A DNA stretch of 64,000 bases. Origin: Hydractinia symbiolongicarpus. Taxonomy: Eukaryota > Cnidaria > Hydrozoa > Anthoathecata > Hydractiniidae. Below the pieces are notes generated by a model. The model ran no database searches, was not told where the DNA came from, and worked only from the letters and a program-made list of their open reading frames with translations. Numbering within the stretch: position 1 is the stretch's first letter; every line of letters starts with the position of its first letter. Below, piece after piece: positions 38,850 through 50,413 of this stretch. Both the position numbers and the translations under genes were made by a program. The stretch is from the NCBI RefSeq assembly GCF_029227915.1, contig NC_079875.1:372001-436000 (forward strand). The letters run 5' to 3'.

Positions 38850-41135
38850 TTTTTGAAAACTACAAGTCTCATGGGCTTTAGTGGTGAAATAATAGTTCAA
38901 AAAATCGTTCGGGAAATGAGTTTACTCCCTGGGTACTTTCTTTGTATACTTTTGACTATACGGGCCGAGTCTGGGATTTACGGGAAATCTCGGGTTTTCG
39001 TTTGCCGGCGATTAAACTTCTTTTATTCAGCGTCTCATCAAAAATGAATACATTTTTGAAAACTACAAGTCTCATGCGATTTAGTGGTGAAAAGATAATT
39101 TAAAAAATCGTTCTGGAAATGAGTTTACTCACAGGGTACTTTCTTTGTATACATTCGACTATACGGGACAAGCCCGGGATTTACGGGAAATCGCGGGTTT
39201 TCGTTTGCCGGCGATTAAGCCTCTTTCATTAAGCGTCTCAATAAAAATGAAAACATTTTTGAAAACTACAAGTCTCATGGGCTTTAGTGGTGAAATAATA
39301 ATTTAAAAAATCGTTCGGGAAATGAGTTTACTCCCTGGGTACTTTCTTTGTATACTTTTGACTATACGGGCCGAGTCTGGGATTTACGGGAAATCTCAGG
39401 TTTTCGTTTGCCGGCGATTAAACTTCTTTTATTTAGCGTCTCATCAAAAATGAATACATTTTTGAAAACTACAAGTCTCATGCGATTTAGTGGTGAAAAG
39501 ATAATTTAAAAAATCGTTCTGGAAATGAGTTTACTCACAGGGTACTTTCTTTGTTTACATTCGACTATACGGGACAAGCCTGGGATTTACGGGAAATCTC
39601 AGGTTTTCGTTTGCCGGCGATTAAACTTCTTTTATTCAGCGTCTCATCAAAAATGAATATATTTTTGAAAACTACAAGTCTCATGCGATTTAGTGGTGAA
39701 AAGATAATTTAAAAAATCGTTCTGGAAATAATTTTACTCACAGGGTACTTTCTTTGTTTACATTCGACTATACGGGACAAGCCTGGGATTTACGGGAAAT
39801 CGCGGGTTTTCGTTTACCGGCGAATATACCTCTTTCATTAAACGTCCCAATAAAAATGAAAACAGTTTTGAAAACTACAAGTCTCATGGGCTTTAGTGGT
39901 GAAATAATAGTTTAAAAAATCGTTCGGGAAATGAGTTTACTCCCTGGGTACTTTCTTTGTATACTTTGGACTATACGGGCCGAGTCTGGGATTTACGGGA
40001 AATCTCGGGTTTTCGTTTGCCGGCGATTAAACTTCTTTTATTCAGCGTCTCATCAAAAATGAATACATTTTTGAAAACTACAAGTCTCATGCGATTTAGT
40101 GGTGAAAAGATAATTTAAAAAATCGTTCTGGAAATGAGTTTACTCACAGGGTACTTTCTTTGTATACATTCGACTATACGGGACAAGCCCGGGATTTTCG
40201 GGAAATCGCGGGTTTTCGTTTGCCGGCGATTAAGCCTCTTTCATTAAGCGTCTCAATAAAAATGAAAACATTTTTGAAAACTACAAGGCTCATGGGCTTT
40301 AGTGGTGAAATAATAATTTAAAAAATCGTTCGGGAAATGAGTTTACTCCCTGGGTACTTTCTTTGTATACTTTTGACTATACGGGCCGAGTCTGGGATTT
40401 ACGGGAAATCTCAGGTTTTCGTTTGCCGGCGAATATACCTCTTTCATTAAACGTCCCAATAAAAATGAAAACAGTTTTGAAAACTACAAATCTCATGGGC
40501 TTTAGTGGTGAAATAATAGTTTAAAAAATCGTTCGGGAAATGAGTTTACTCCCTGGGTACTTTCTTTGTATACTTTGGACTATACGGGCCGAGTCTGGGA
40601 TTTACGGGAAATCTCGGGTTTTCGTTTGCCGGCGATTAAACTTCTTTTATTCAGCGTCTCATCAAAAATAAATACATTTTTGAAAACTACAAGTCTCATG
40701 CGATTTAGTGGTGAAAAGATAATTTAAAAAATCGTTCTGGAAATGAGTTTACTCACAGGGTACTTTCTTTGTATACATTCGACTATACGGGACAAGCCCG
40801 GGATTTACGGGAAATCGCGGTTTTTCGTTTGCCGCCGATTAAGCCTCTTTCATTAAGCGTCTCAATAAAAATGAAAACATTTTTGAAAACTACAAGTCTC
40901 ATGCGTTTTAGTGGTGAAAAAGTAATTTAAAAAATCGTTCGGGAAATGAGTTTACTCCCTGGGTACTTTCTTTGTATACTTTTGACTATTCGGGCCGAGT
41001 CCGGGGTTTACGGGAAATCGCAGGTTTTCGTTTGCCGGCGATTAAACTTCTTTTATTCAGCGTCTCATCAAAAATTAAAACATTTTTGAAAACAACAAGT
41101 CTCATGCGTTTTAGTAGTGAAAAAGTAATTTAAAA
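38850..41135 (+). repeat. Right edge of the central family and transition zone
   Basis: Central-family monomers (w, r, g, r, r, v, r) continue to about 40900 with more private changes, such as AATAATTTTACTC near 39727, CGTTTACCGGCG near 39814 and GGGATTTTCGGG near 40193. At about 40420-40440 a monomer starts as A-type and jumps to GAATATACCTCTTTC of a B-type, skipping part of the unit. At about 40904 the first k tails reappear. Near 41135 a k-type tail is followed by a B head (GTTCTGGAAATG), the join back to the flank family. Confidence 0.75.
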
Positions 41136-42913
41136 AATCGTTCTGGAAATGAGTTTACTCATAGGGTACTTTCTTTGTATGCATTCGACTATACGGGACA
41201 AGCCCGGAATTTACGGGAAATCGCGGGTTTTCGTTTGCAGGCAATTAAACCTCTTTCATTAAGCGTCGCATTAAAAATGAAAACATTTTTGAAAACTACA
41301 AGTCTCATTCGTTCTAGTGGTGCAGAAATAATTTGAAAAATCGTTCGGGAAATGAGTTTACTCCCTGGGTACTTTCTTTGTATACTTTTGACTAGACGGG
41401 CCGAGTCTGGGAGTTACGGGAAGTCACAGGTTTTCGTTTGCCGGCGATTAAACTTTTTTTATTCAGCGTCTCATCAAAAATGAAAACATTTTTAAAAACT
41501 ACAAGTCTCATCCGTTCTAGTGGTGCAGATATAATTTGAAAAATCGTTCGGGAAATGAGTTTACTCCCCGGGTACTTTTTTGTATACTTTTGTCTTTACA
41601 GGCCGAGTCCGGGATTTACAGGAAATCGCAGGTTTTCATTTGCCGGCGAATAAACTTCTTTTATTCAGCGTCTCATCAAAAATGAAAACATTTTTAAAAA
41701 CTACAAGTCTCATGCGTTTTAGTGGTGAAAAAGTAATTTAAAAAATCGTTCGGGAAATGAGTTTACTCCCTGGGTACTTTCTTTGCATACTTTTGACTAT
41801 ACGGGCCGAGTCCAGGGTTTACGGGAAATGGCGGGTTTTCGTTTGCCGGCGATTAAACTTCTTTTATTCAGCGTCTCATCAAAAATGAAAACATTTGTGA
41901 AAACTACAAGTCTCATGCGATTTAGTGGTGAAAAGATAATTTAAAAAATCGTTCTGGAAATGAGTTTACTCATAGGGTACTTTTTTTGTATGCATTCGAC
42001 TATACGGGACAAGCCCGGAATTTACGGGAAATCGCGGGTTTTCGTTTGCAGGCAATTAAACCTCTTTCATTAAGCGTCGCATTAAAAATGAAAACATTTT
42101 TGAAAACTACAAGTCTCATTCGTTCTAGTGGTGCAGAAATAATTTGAAAAATCGTTCGGGAAATGAGTTTACTCCCTGGGTACTTTCTTTGTATACTTTT
42201 GACTAGACGGGCCGAGTCTGGGAGTTACGGGAAGTCACGGGTTTTCGTTTGCCGGCGATTAAACTTCTTTTATTCAGCGTCTCATCAAAAATGAAAACAT
42301 TTTTAAAAACTACAAGTCTCATCCGTTCTAGTGGTGCAGAAATAATTTGAAAAATCGTTCGGGAAATGAGTTTACTCCCCGGGTACTTTTTTGTATACTT
42401 TTGTCTTTACAGGCCGAGTCCGGGATTTACAGGAAATCGCAGGTTTTCATTTGCCGGCGAATAAACTTCTTTTATTCAGCGTCTCATCAAAAATGAAAAC
42501 ATTTTTAAAAACTACAAGTCTCATGCGTTTTAGTGGTGAAAAAGTAATTTAAAAAATCGTTCGGGAAATGAGTTTACTCCCTGGGTACTTTCTTTGTATA
42601 CTTTTGACTATACGGGCCGAGTCCAGGGTTTACGGGAAATGGCGGGTTTTTGTTTGCCGGCGATTAAACTTCTTTTATTCAGCGTCTCATCAAAAATGAA
42701 AACATTTTTAAAAACTACAAGTCTCATGGGCTTTAGCGGTGAAATAATAATTTAAAAAATCGTTCGGGAAATGAGTTTACTCCCTGGGTACTTTCTTTGT
42801 ATACTTTTGACTAGACGGGCCGAGTCTGGGAGTTACGGGAAGTCACGGGTTTTCGTTTGCCGGCGATTAAACTTCTTTTATTCAGCGTCTCATCAAAAAT
42901 GAAAACATTTTTA
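41136..42913 (+). repeat. 5-mer family resumed (right side)
   Basis: Monomers here match the 5011-7648 block. They include B with GTATGCATTCG and CAGGCAATTAAACC, A with GACTAGACGGG ending in p, A with ACTTTTTTGTATAC and GTCTTTACAGG ending in k, and A with CCAGGGTTTACGGG. Orders r, s, p, k and then g, p, k, g occur, so units are partly truncated. GCGTCGCATTAAAAATG is a variant of this side. Confidence 0.8.
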
Positions 42914-45092
42914 AAAACTACAAGTCTCATCCGTTCTAGTGGTGCAGAAATAATTTGAAAAATCGTTCGGGAAATGAGTTTACTCCCCGGGTACTTTTTT
43001 GTATACTTTTGTCTTTACAGGCCGAGTCCGGGATTTACAGGAAATCGCAGGTTTTCATTTGCCGGCGAATAAACTTCTTTTATTCAGCGTCTCATCAAAA
43101 ATGAAAACATTTTTAAAAACTACAAGTCTCATGCGTTTTAGTGGTGAAAAAGTAATTTAAAAAATCGTTCGGGAAATGAGTTTACTCCCTGGGTACTTTC
43201 TTTGTATACTTTTGACTATACGGGCCGAGTCCAGGGTTTACGGGAAATGGCTGGTTTTTGTTTGCCGGCGATTAAACTTCTTTTATTCAGCGTCTCATCA
43301 AAAATGAAAACATTTTTAAAAACTACAAGTCTCATGGGCTTTAGCGGTGAAATAATAATTTAAAAAATCGTTCGGGAAATGAGTTTACTCCCTGGGTACT
43401 TTCTTTGTATACTTTTGACTTTACGGGCCGAGTCTGGGATTTACAGGAAATCGCAGGTTTTCGTTTGCCGGCGATTAAACTTCTTTTATTCAGCGTCTCA
43501 TCAAAAATGAAAACATTTGTGAAAACTACAAGTCTCATGCGATTTAGTGGTGAAAAGATAATTTAAAAAATCGTTCTGGAAATGAGTTTACTCATAGGGT
43601 ACTTTCTTTGTATGCATTCGACTATACGGGACAAGCCCGGGATTTACGGGAAATCGCGGGTTTTCGTTTGCAGGCAATTAAACCTCTTTCATTAAGCGTC
43701 TCATTAAAAATGAAAACATTTTTGAAAACTACAAGTCTCATTCGTTCTAGTGGTGCAGAAATAATTTGAAAAATCGTTCGGGAAATGAGTTTACTCCCTA
43801 GGTACTTTCTTTGTTTACATTCGACTATACGGGACAAGCCTGGGATTTACGGGAAATCTCAGGTTTTCGTTTGCCGGCGATTAAACTTCTTTTATTCAGC
43901 GTCTCATCAAAAATGAATACATTTTTGAAAACTACAAGTCTCAAGCGATTTAGTGGTGAAAAGATAATTTAAAAAATCGTTCTGGAAATGAGTTTACTCA
44001 CAGGGTACTTTCTTTGTTTACATTCGACTATACGGGACAAGCCTGGGATTTACGGGAAATCGCGGGTTTTCGTTTACCGGCGAATATACCTCTTTCATTA
44101 AACGTCCCAATAAAAATGAAAACAGTTTTGAAAACTACAAGACTCATGGGCTTTAGTGGTGAAATAATAGTTTAAAAAATCGTTCGGGAAATGAGTTTAC
44201 TCCCTGGGTACTTTCTTTGTATACTTTGGACTATACGGGCCGAGTCTGGGATTTACGGGAAATCTCGGGTTTTCGTTTGCCGGCGATTAAACTTCTTTTA
44301 TTCAGCGTCTCATCAAAAATGAATACATTTTTGAAAACTACAAGTCTCATGCGATTTAGTGGTGAAAAGATAATTTAAAAAATCGTTCTGGAAATGAGTT
44401 TACTCACAGGGTACTTTCTTTGTATACATTCGACTATACGGGACAAGCCCGGGATTTTCGGGAAATCGCGGGTTTTCGTTTGCCGGCGATTAAGCCTCTT
44501 TTATTAAGCGTCTCAATAAAAATGAAAACATTTTTGAAAACTACAAGGCTCATGGGCTTTAGTAGTGAAATAATAATTTAAAAAATCGTTCGGGAAATGA
44601 GTTTACTCCCTGGGTACTTTCTTTGTATACTTTTGACTATACGGGCCGAGTCCAGGGTTTACGGGAAATGGCGGGTTTTCGTTTGCCGGCGATTAAACTT
44701 CTTTTATTCAGCGTCTCATCAAAAATGAAAACATTTTTAAAAACTACAAGTCTCATGGGCTTTAGCGGTGAAATAATAATTTAAAAAATCGTTCGGGAAA
44801 TGAGTTTACTCCCTGGGTACTTTCTTTGTATACTTTTGACTTTACGGGCCGAGTCTGGGATTTACAGGAAATCGCAGGTTTTCGTTTGCCGGCGATTAAA
44901 CTTCTTTTATTCAGCGTCTCATCAAAAATGAAAACATTTGTGAAAACTACAAGTCTCATGCGATTTAGTGGTGAAAAGATAATTTAAAAAATCGTTCTGG
45001 AAATGAGTTTACTCATAGGGTACTTTCTTTGTATGCATTCGACTATACGGGACAAGCCCGGGATTTACGGGAAATCGCGGGTTTTCGTTTGC
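42914..45092 (+). repeat. 2232-bp offset duplication (11-mer), copy 1
   Basis: The rare tail CTCAAGCGATTTAGTGG occurs at 43941 and 46173, exactly 2232 bp apart (11 x 203 minus 1). Other shared markers are CCCTAGGTACTTTCTTTG followed by TTTACATTCG, GATTAAGCCTCTTTTATT, and CAAGGCTCATGGGC with TTTAGTAGTG. The copy contains central-family B and v monomers embedded among 5-mer-family monomers, so the duplicated block is itself a mosaic. Identity with copy 2 ends at 45092. Confidence 0.88.
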
Positions 45093-48000
45093 CGGCGATT
45101 AAGCCTCTTTTATTAAGCGTCTCAATAAAAATGAAAACATTTTTGAAAACTACAAGTCTCATCCGTTCTAGTGGTGCAGAAATAATTTGAAAAATCGTTC
45201 GGGAAATGAGTTTACTCCCCGGGTACTTTTTTGTATACTTTTGTCTTTACAGGCCGAGTCCGGGATTTACAGGAAATCGCAGGTTTTCATTTGCCGGCGA
45301 ATAAACTTCTTTTATTCAGCGTCTCATCAAAAATGAAAACATTTTTAAAAACTACAAGTCTCATGCGTTTTAGTGGTGAAAAAGTAATTTAAAAAATCGT
45401 TCGGGAAATGAGTTTACTCCCTGGGTACTTTCTTTGTATACTTTTGACTATACGGGCCGAGTCCAGGGTTTACGGGAAATGGCGGGTTTTTGTTTGCCGG
45501 CGATTAAACTTCTTTTATTCAGCGTCTCATCAAAAATGAAAACATTTTTAAAAACTACAAGTCTCATGGGCTTTAGCGGTGAAATAATAATTTAAAAAAT
45601 CGTTCGGGAAATGAGTTTACTCCCTGGGTACTTTCTTTGTATACTTTTGACTTTACGGGCCGAGTCTGGGATTTACAGGAAATCGCAGGTTTTCGTTTGC
45701 CGGCGATTAAACTTCTTTTATTCAGCGTCTCATCAAAAATGAAAACATTTGTGAAAACTACAAGTCTCATGCGATTTAGTGGTGAAAAGATAATTTAAAA
45801 AATCGTTCTGGAAATGAGTTTACTCATAGGGTACTTTCTTTGTATGCATTCGACTATACGGGACAAGCCCGGGATTTACGGGAAATCGCGGGTTTTCGTT
45901 TGCAGGCAATTAAACCTCTTTCATTAAGCGTCTCATTAAAAATGAAAACATTTTTGAAAACTACAAGTCTCATTCGTTCTAGTGGTGCAGAAATAATTTG
46001 AAAAATCGTTCGGGAAATGAGTTTACTCCCTAGGTACTTTCTTTGTTTACATTCGACTATACGGGACAAGCCTGGGATTTACGGGAAATCTCAGGTTTTC
46101 GTTTGCCGGCGATTAAACTTCTTTTATTCAGCGTCTCATCAAAAATGAATACATTTTTGAAAACTACAAGTCTCAAGCGATTTAGTGGTGAAAAGATAAT
46201 TTAAAAAATCGTTCTGGAAATGAGTTTACTCACAGGGTACTTTCTTTGTTTACATTCGACTATACGGGACAAGCCTGGGATTTACGGGAAATCGCGGGTT
46301 TTCGTTTACCGGCGAATATACCTCTTTCATTAAACGTCCCAATAAAAATGAAAACAGTTTTGAAAACTACAAGTCTCATGGGCTTTAGTGGTGAAATAAT
46401 AGTTTAAAAAATCGTTCGGGAAATGAGTTTACTCCCTGGGTACTTTCTTTGTATACTTTGGACTATACGGGCCGAGTCTGGGATTTACGGGAAATCTCGG
46501 GTTTTCGTTTGCCGGCGATTAAACTTCTTTTATTCAGCGTCTCATCAAAAATGAATACATTTTTGAAAACTACAAGTCTCATGCGATTTAGTGGTGAAAA
46601 GATAATTTAAAAAATCGTTCTGGAAATGAGTTTACTCACAGGGTACTTTCTTTGTATACATTCGACTATACGGGACAAGCCCGGGATTTTCGGGAAATCG
46701 CGGGTTTTCGTTTGCCGGCGATTAAGCCTCTTTTATTAAGCGTCTCAATAAAAATGAAAACATTTTTGAAAACTACAAGGCTCATGGGCTTTAGTAGTGA
46801 AATAATAATTTAAAAAATCGTTCGGGAAATGAGTTTACTCCCTGGGTACTTTCTTTGTATACTTTTGACTATACGGGCCGAGTCCAGGGTTTACGGGAAA
46901 TGGCGGGTTTTCGTTTGCCGGCGATTAAACTTCTTTTATTCAGCGTCTCATCAAAAATGAAAACATTTTTAAAAACTACAAGTCTCATGGGCTTTAGCGG
47001 TGAAATAATAATTTAAAAAATCGTTCGGGAAATGAGTTTACTCCCTGGGTACTTTCTTTGTATACTTTTGACTTTACGGGCCGAGTCTGGGATTTACAGG
47101 AAATCGCAGGTTTTCGTTTGCCGGCGATTAAACTTCTTTTATTCAGCGTCTCATCAAAAATGAAAACATTTGTGAAAACTACAAGTCTCATGCGATTTAG
47201 TGGTGAAAAGATAATTTAAAAAATCGTTCTGGAAATGAGTTTACTCATAGGGTACTTTCTTTGTATGCATTCGACTATACGGGACAAGCCCGGGATTTAC
47301 GGGAAATCGCGGGTTTTCGTTTGCAGGCAATTAAACCTCTTTCATTAAGCGTCTCATTAAAAATGAAAACATTTTTGAAAACTACAAGTCTCATTCGTTC
47401 TAGTGGTGCAGAAATAATTTGAAAAATCGTTCGGGAAATGAGTTTACTCCCTAGGTACTTTCTTTGTATACTTTTGACTAGACGGGCCGAGTCTGGGAGT
47501 TACGGGAAGTCACGGGTTTTCGTTTGCCGGCGATTAAACTTCTTTTATTCAGCGTCTCATCAAAAATGAAAACATTTTTAAAAACTACAAGTCTCATCCG
47601 TTCTAGTGGTGCAGAAATAATTTGAAAAATCGTTCGGGAAATGAGTTTACTCCCCGGGTACTTTTTTTGTATACTTTGGACTATACGGGCCGAGTCTGGG
47701 ATTTACGGGAAATCTCGGGTTTTCGTTTGCCGGCGATTAAACTTCTTTTATTCAGCGTCTCATCAAAAATGAATACATTTTTGAAAACTACAAGTCTCAT
47801 GGGCTTTAGCGGTGAAATAATAATTTAAAAAATCGTTCGGGAAATGAGTTTTCTCCCTGGGTACTTTCTTTGTATACTTTTGACTTTACGGGCCGAGTCT
47901 GGGATTTACAGGAAATCGCAGGTTTTCGTTTGCCGGCGATTAAACTTCTTTTATTCAGCGTCTCATCAAAAATAAAAACATTTGTGAAAACTACAAGTTT

Positions 48001-50413
48001 CATGCGATTTAGTGGTGAAAAGATAATTTAAAAAATCGTTCTGGAAATGAGTTTACTCATAGGGTACTTTCTTTGTATGCATTCGACTATACGGGACAAG
48101 CCCGGGATTTACGGGAAATCGCGGGTATTCGTTTGCAGGCAATTAAACCTCTTTCATTAAGCGTCGCATTAAAAATGAAAACATTTTTGAAAACTACAAG
48201 TCTCATTCGTTCTAGTGGTGCAGAAATAATTTGAAAAATCGTTCGGGAAATGAGTTTACTCCCTGGGTACTTTCTTTGTATACTTTTGACTAGAAGGGCT
48301 GAGTCTGGGAGTTACGGGAAGTCACGGGTTTTCGTTTGCCGGCGATTAAACTTCTTTTATTCAGCGTCTCATCAAAAATGAAAACAATTTTAAAAACTAC
48401 AAGTCTCATCCGTTCTAGTGGTGCAGAAATAATTTGAAAAATCGTTCGGGAAATGAGTTTACTCCCCGGGTACTTTTTTGTATACTTTTGTCTTTACAGG
48501 CCGAGTCCCGGATTTACAGGAAATCGCAGGTTTTCATTTGCCGGCGAATAAACTTCTTTTATTCAGCGTCTCATCAAAAATGAAAACATTTTCGAAAACT
48601 ACAAGTCTCATGCGTTTTAGTGGTGAAAAAGTAATTTAAAAAATCGTTCGGGAAATGAGTTTACTCCCTGGGTACTTTCTTTGTATACTTTTGACTATAC
48701 GGGCCGAGTCCAGGGTTTACGGGAAATGGCGGGTTTTCGTTTGCCGGCGATTAAACTTCTTTTATTCAGCGTCTCATCAAAAATGAAAACATTTTTAAAA
48801 ACTACAAGTCTCATGGGCTTTAGCGGTGAAATAATAATTTAAAAAATCGTTCGGGAAATGAGTTTACTCCCTGGGTACTTTCTTTGTATACTTTTGACTT
48901 TACGGGCCGAGTCTGGGATTTACAGGAAATCGCAGGTTTTCGTTTGCCGGCGATTAAACTTCTTTTATTCAGCGTCTCATCAAAAATGAAAACATTTGTG
49001 AAAACTACAAGTCTCATGCGATTTAGTGGTGAAAAGATAATTTAAAAAATCGTTCTGGAAATGAGTTTACTCATAGGGTACTTTCTTTGTATGCATTCGA
49101 CTATACGGGACAAGCCCGGGATTTACGGGAAATCGCGGGTTTTCGTTTGCAGGCAATTAAACCTCTTTCATTAAGCGTCTCATTAAAAATGAAAACATTT
49201 TTGAAAACTACAAGTCTCATTCGTTCTAGTGGTGCAGAAATAATTTGAAAAATCGTTCGGGAAATGAGTTTACTCCCTAGGTACTTTCTTTGTATACTTT
49301 TGACTAGACGGGCCGAGTCTGGGAGTTACGGGAAGTCACGGGTTTTCGTTTGCCGGCGATTAAACTTCTTTTATTCAGCGTCTCATCAAAAATGAAAACA
49401 TTTTTAAAAACTACAAGTCTCATCCGTTCTAGTGGTGCAGAAATAATTTGAAAAATCGTTCGGGAAATGAGTTTACTCCCCGGGTACTTTTTTTGTATAC
49501 TTTGGACTATACGGGCCGAGTCTGGGATTTACGGGAAATCTCGGGTTTTCGTTTGCCGGCGATTAAACTTCTTTTATTCAGCGTCTCATCAAAAATGAAT
49601 ACATTTTTGAAAACTACAAGTCTCATGGGCTTTAGCGGTGAAATAATAATTTAAAAAATCGTTCGGGAAATGAGTTTACTCCCTGGGTACTTTCTTTGTA
49701 TACTTTTGACTTTACGGGCCGAGTCTGGGATTTACAGGAAATCGCAGGTTTTCGTTTGCCGGCGATTAAACTTTTTTTTATTCAGCGTCTCATCAAAAAT
49801 AAAAACATTTGTGAAAACTACAAGTTTCATGCGATTTAGTGGTGAAAAGATAATTTAAAAAATCGTTCTGGAAATGAGTTTACTCATAGGGTACTTTCTT
49901 TGTATGCATTCGACTATACGGGACAAGCCCGGGATTTACGGGAAATCGCGGGTTTTCGTTTGCAGGCAATTAAACCTCTTTCATTAAGCGTCTCATTAAA
50001 AATGAAAACATTTTTAAAAACTACAAGTCTCATCCGTTCTAGTGGTGCAGAAATAATTTGAAAAATCGTTCGGGAAATGAGTTTACTCCCCGGGTACTTT
50101 TTTTGTATACTTTGGACTATACGGGCCGAGTCTGGGATTTACGGGAAATCTCGGGTTTTCGTTTGCCGGCGATTAAACTTCTTTTATTCAGCGTCTCATC
50201 AAAAATGAATACATTTTTGAAAACTACAAGTCTCATGCGATTTAGTGGTGAAAAGATAATTTAAAAAATCGTTCTGGAAATGAGTTTACTCACAGGGTAC
50301 TTTCTTTGTATACATTCGACTATACGGGACAAGCCCGGGATTTACGGGAAATCGCGGGTTTTCGTTTGCCGGCGATTAAGCCTCTTTCATTAAGCGTCAC
50401 AATAAAAATGAAA
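44325..50413 (+). repeat. 6089-bp tandem duplication (30-mer), copy 1
   Basis: At least five independent rare markers recur at an offset of 6089 bp (30 x 203 minus 1), or 6088 past a one-base insertion. They are CTCAAGCGA (46173 and 52262), GAGTTTTCTCCC (about 47847 and 53936), TAGAAGGGCTGAG (about 48291 and 54380), GAGTCCCGG (about 48503 and 54592) and CATTTTCGAAAAC (about 48589 and 54678). The left limit is T at 44324 against A at 50413. One extra T with a C-to-T change lies near 49772 (ACTTTTTTTTATTC). This copy overlaps the 2232-bp duplication, which is therefore older. Confidence 0.9.
45146..47324 (+). repeat. 2232-bp offset duplication (11-mer), copy 2
   Basis: Begins after a 53-base hybrid joint (45093-45145). 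There a GTATGCATTCG B monomer switches to GATTAAGCCTCTTTTATT and then to the p tail. Identity with copy 1 runs to 47324 and stops where CAGGCAATT replaces CCGGCGATT. Differences from copy 1 are few, for example GGCGGG versus GGCTGG near 43250 and AAGTCTC versus AAGACTC near 44141. Confidence 0.88.
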
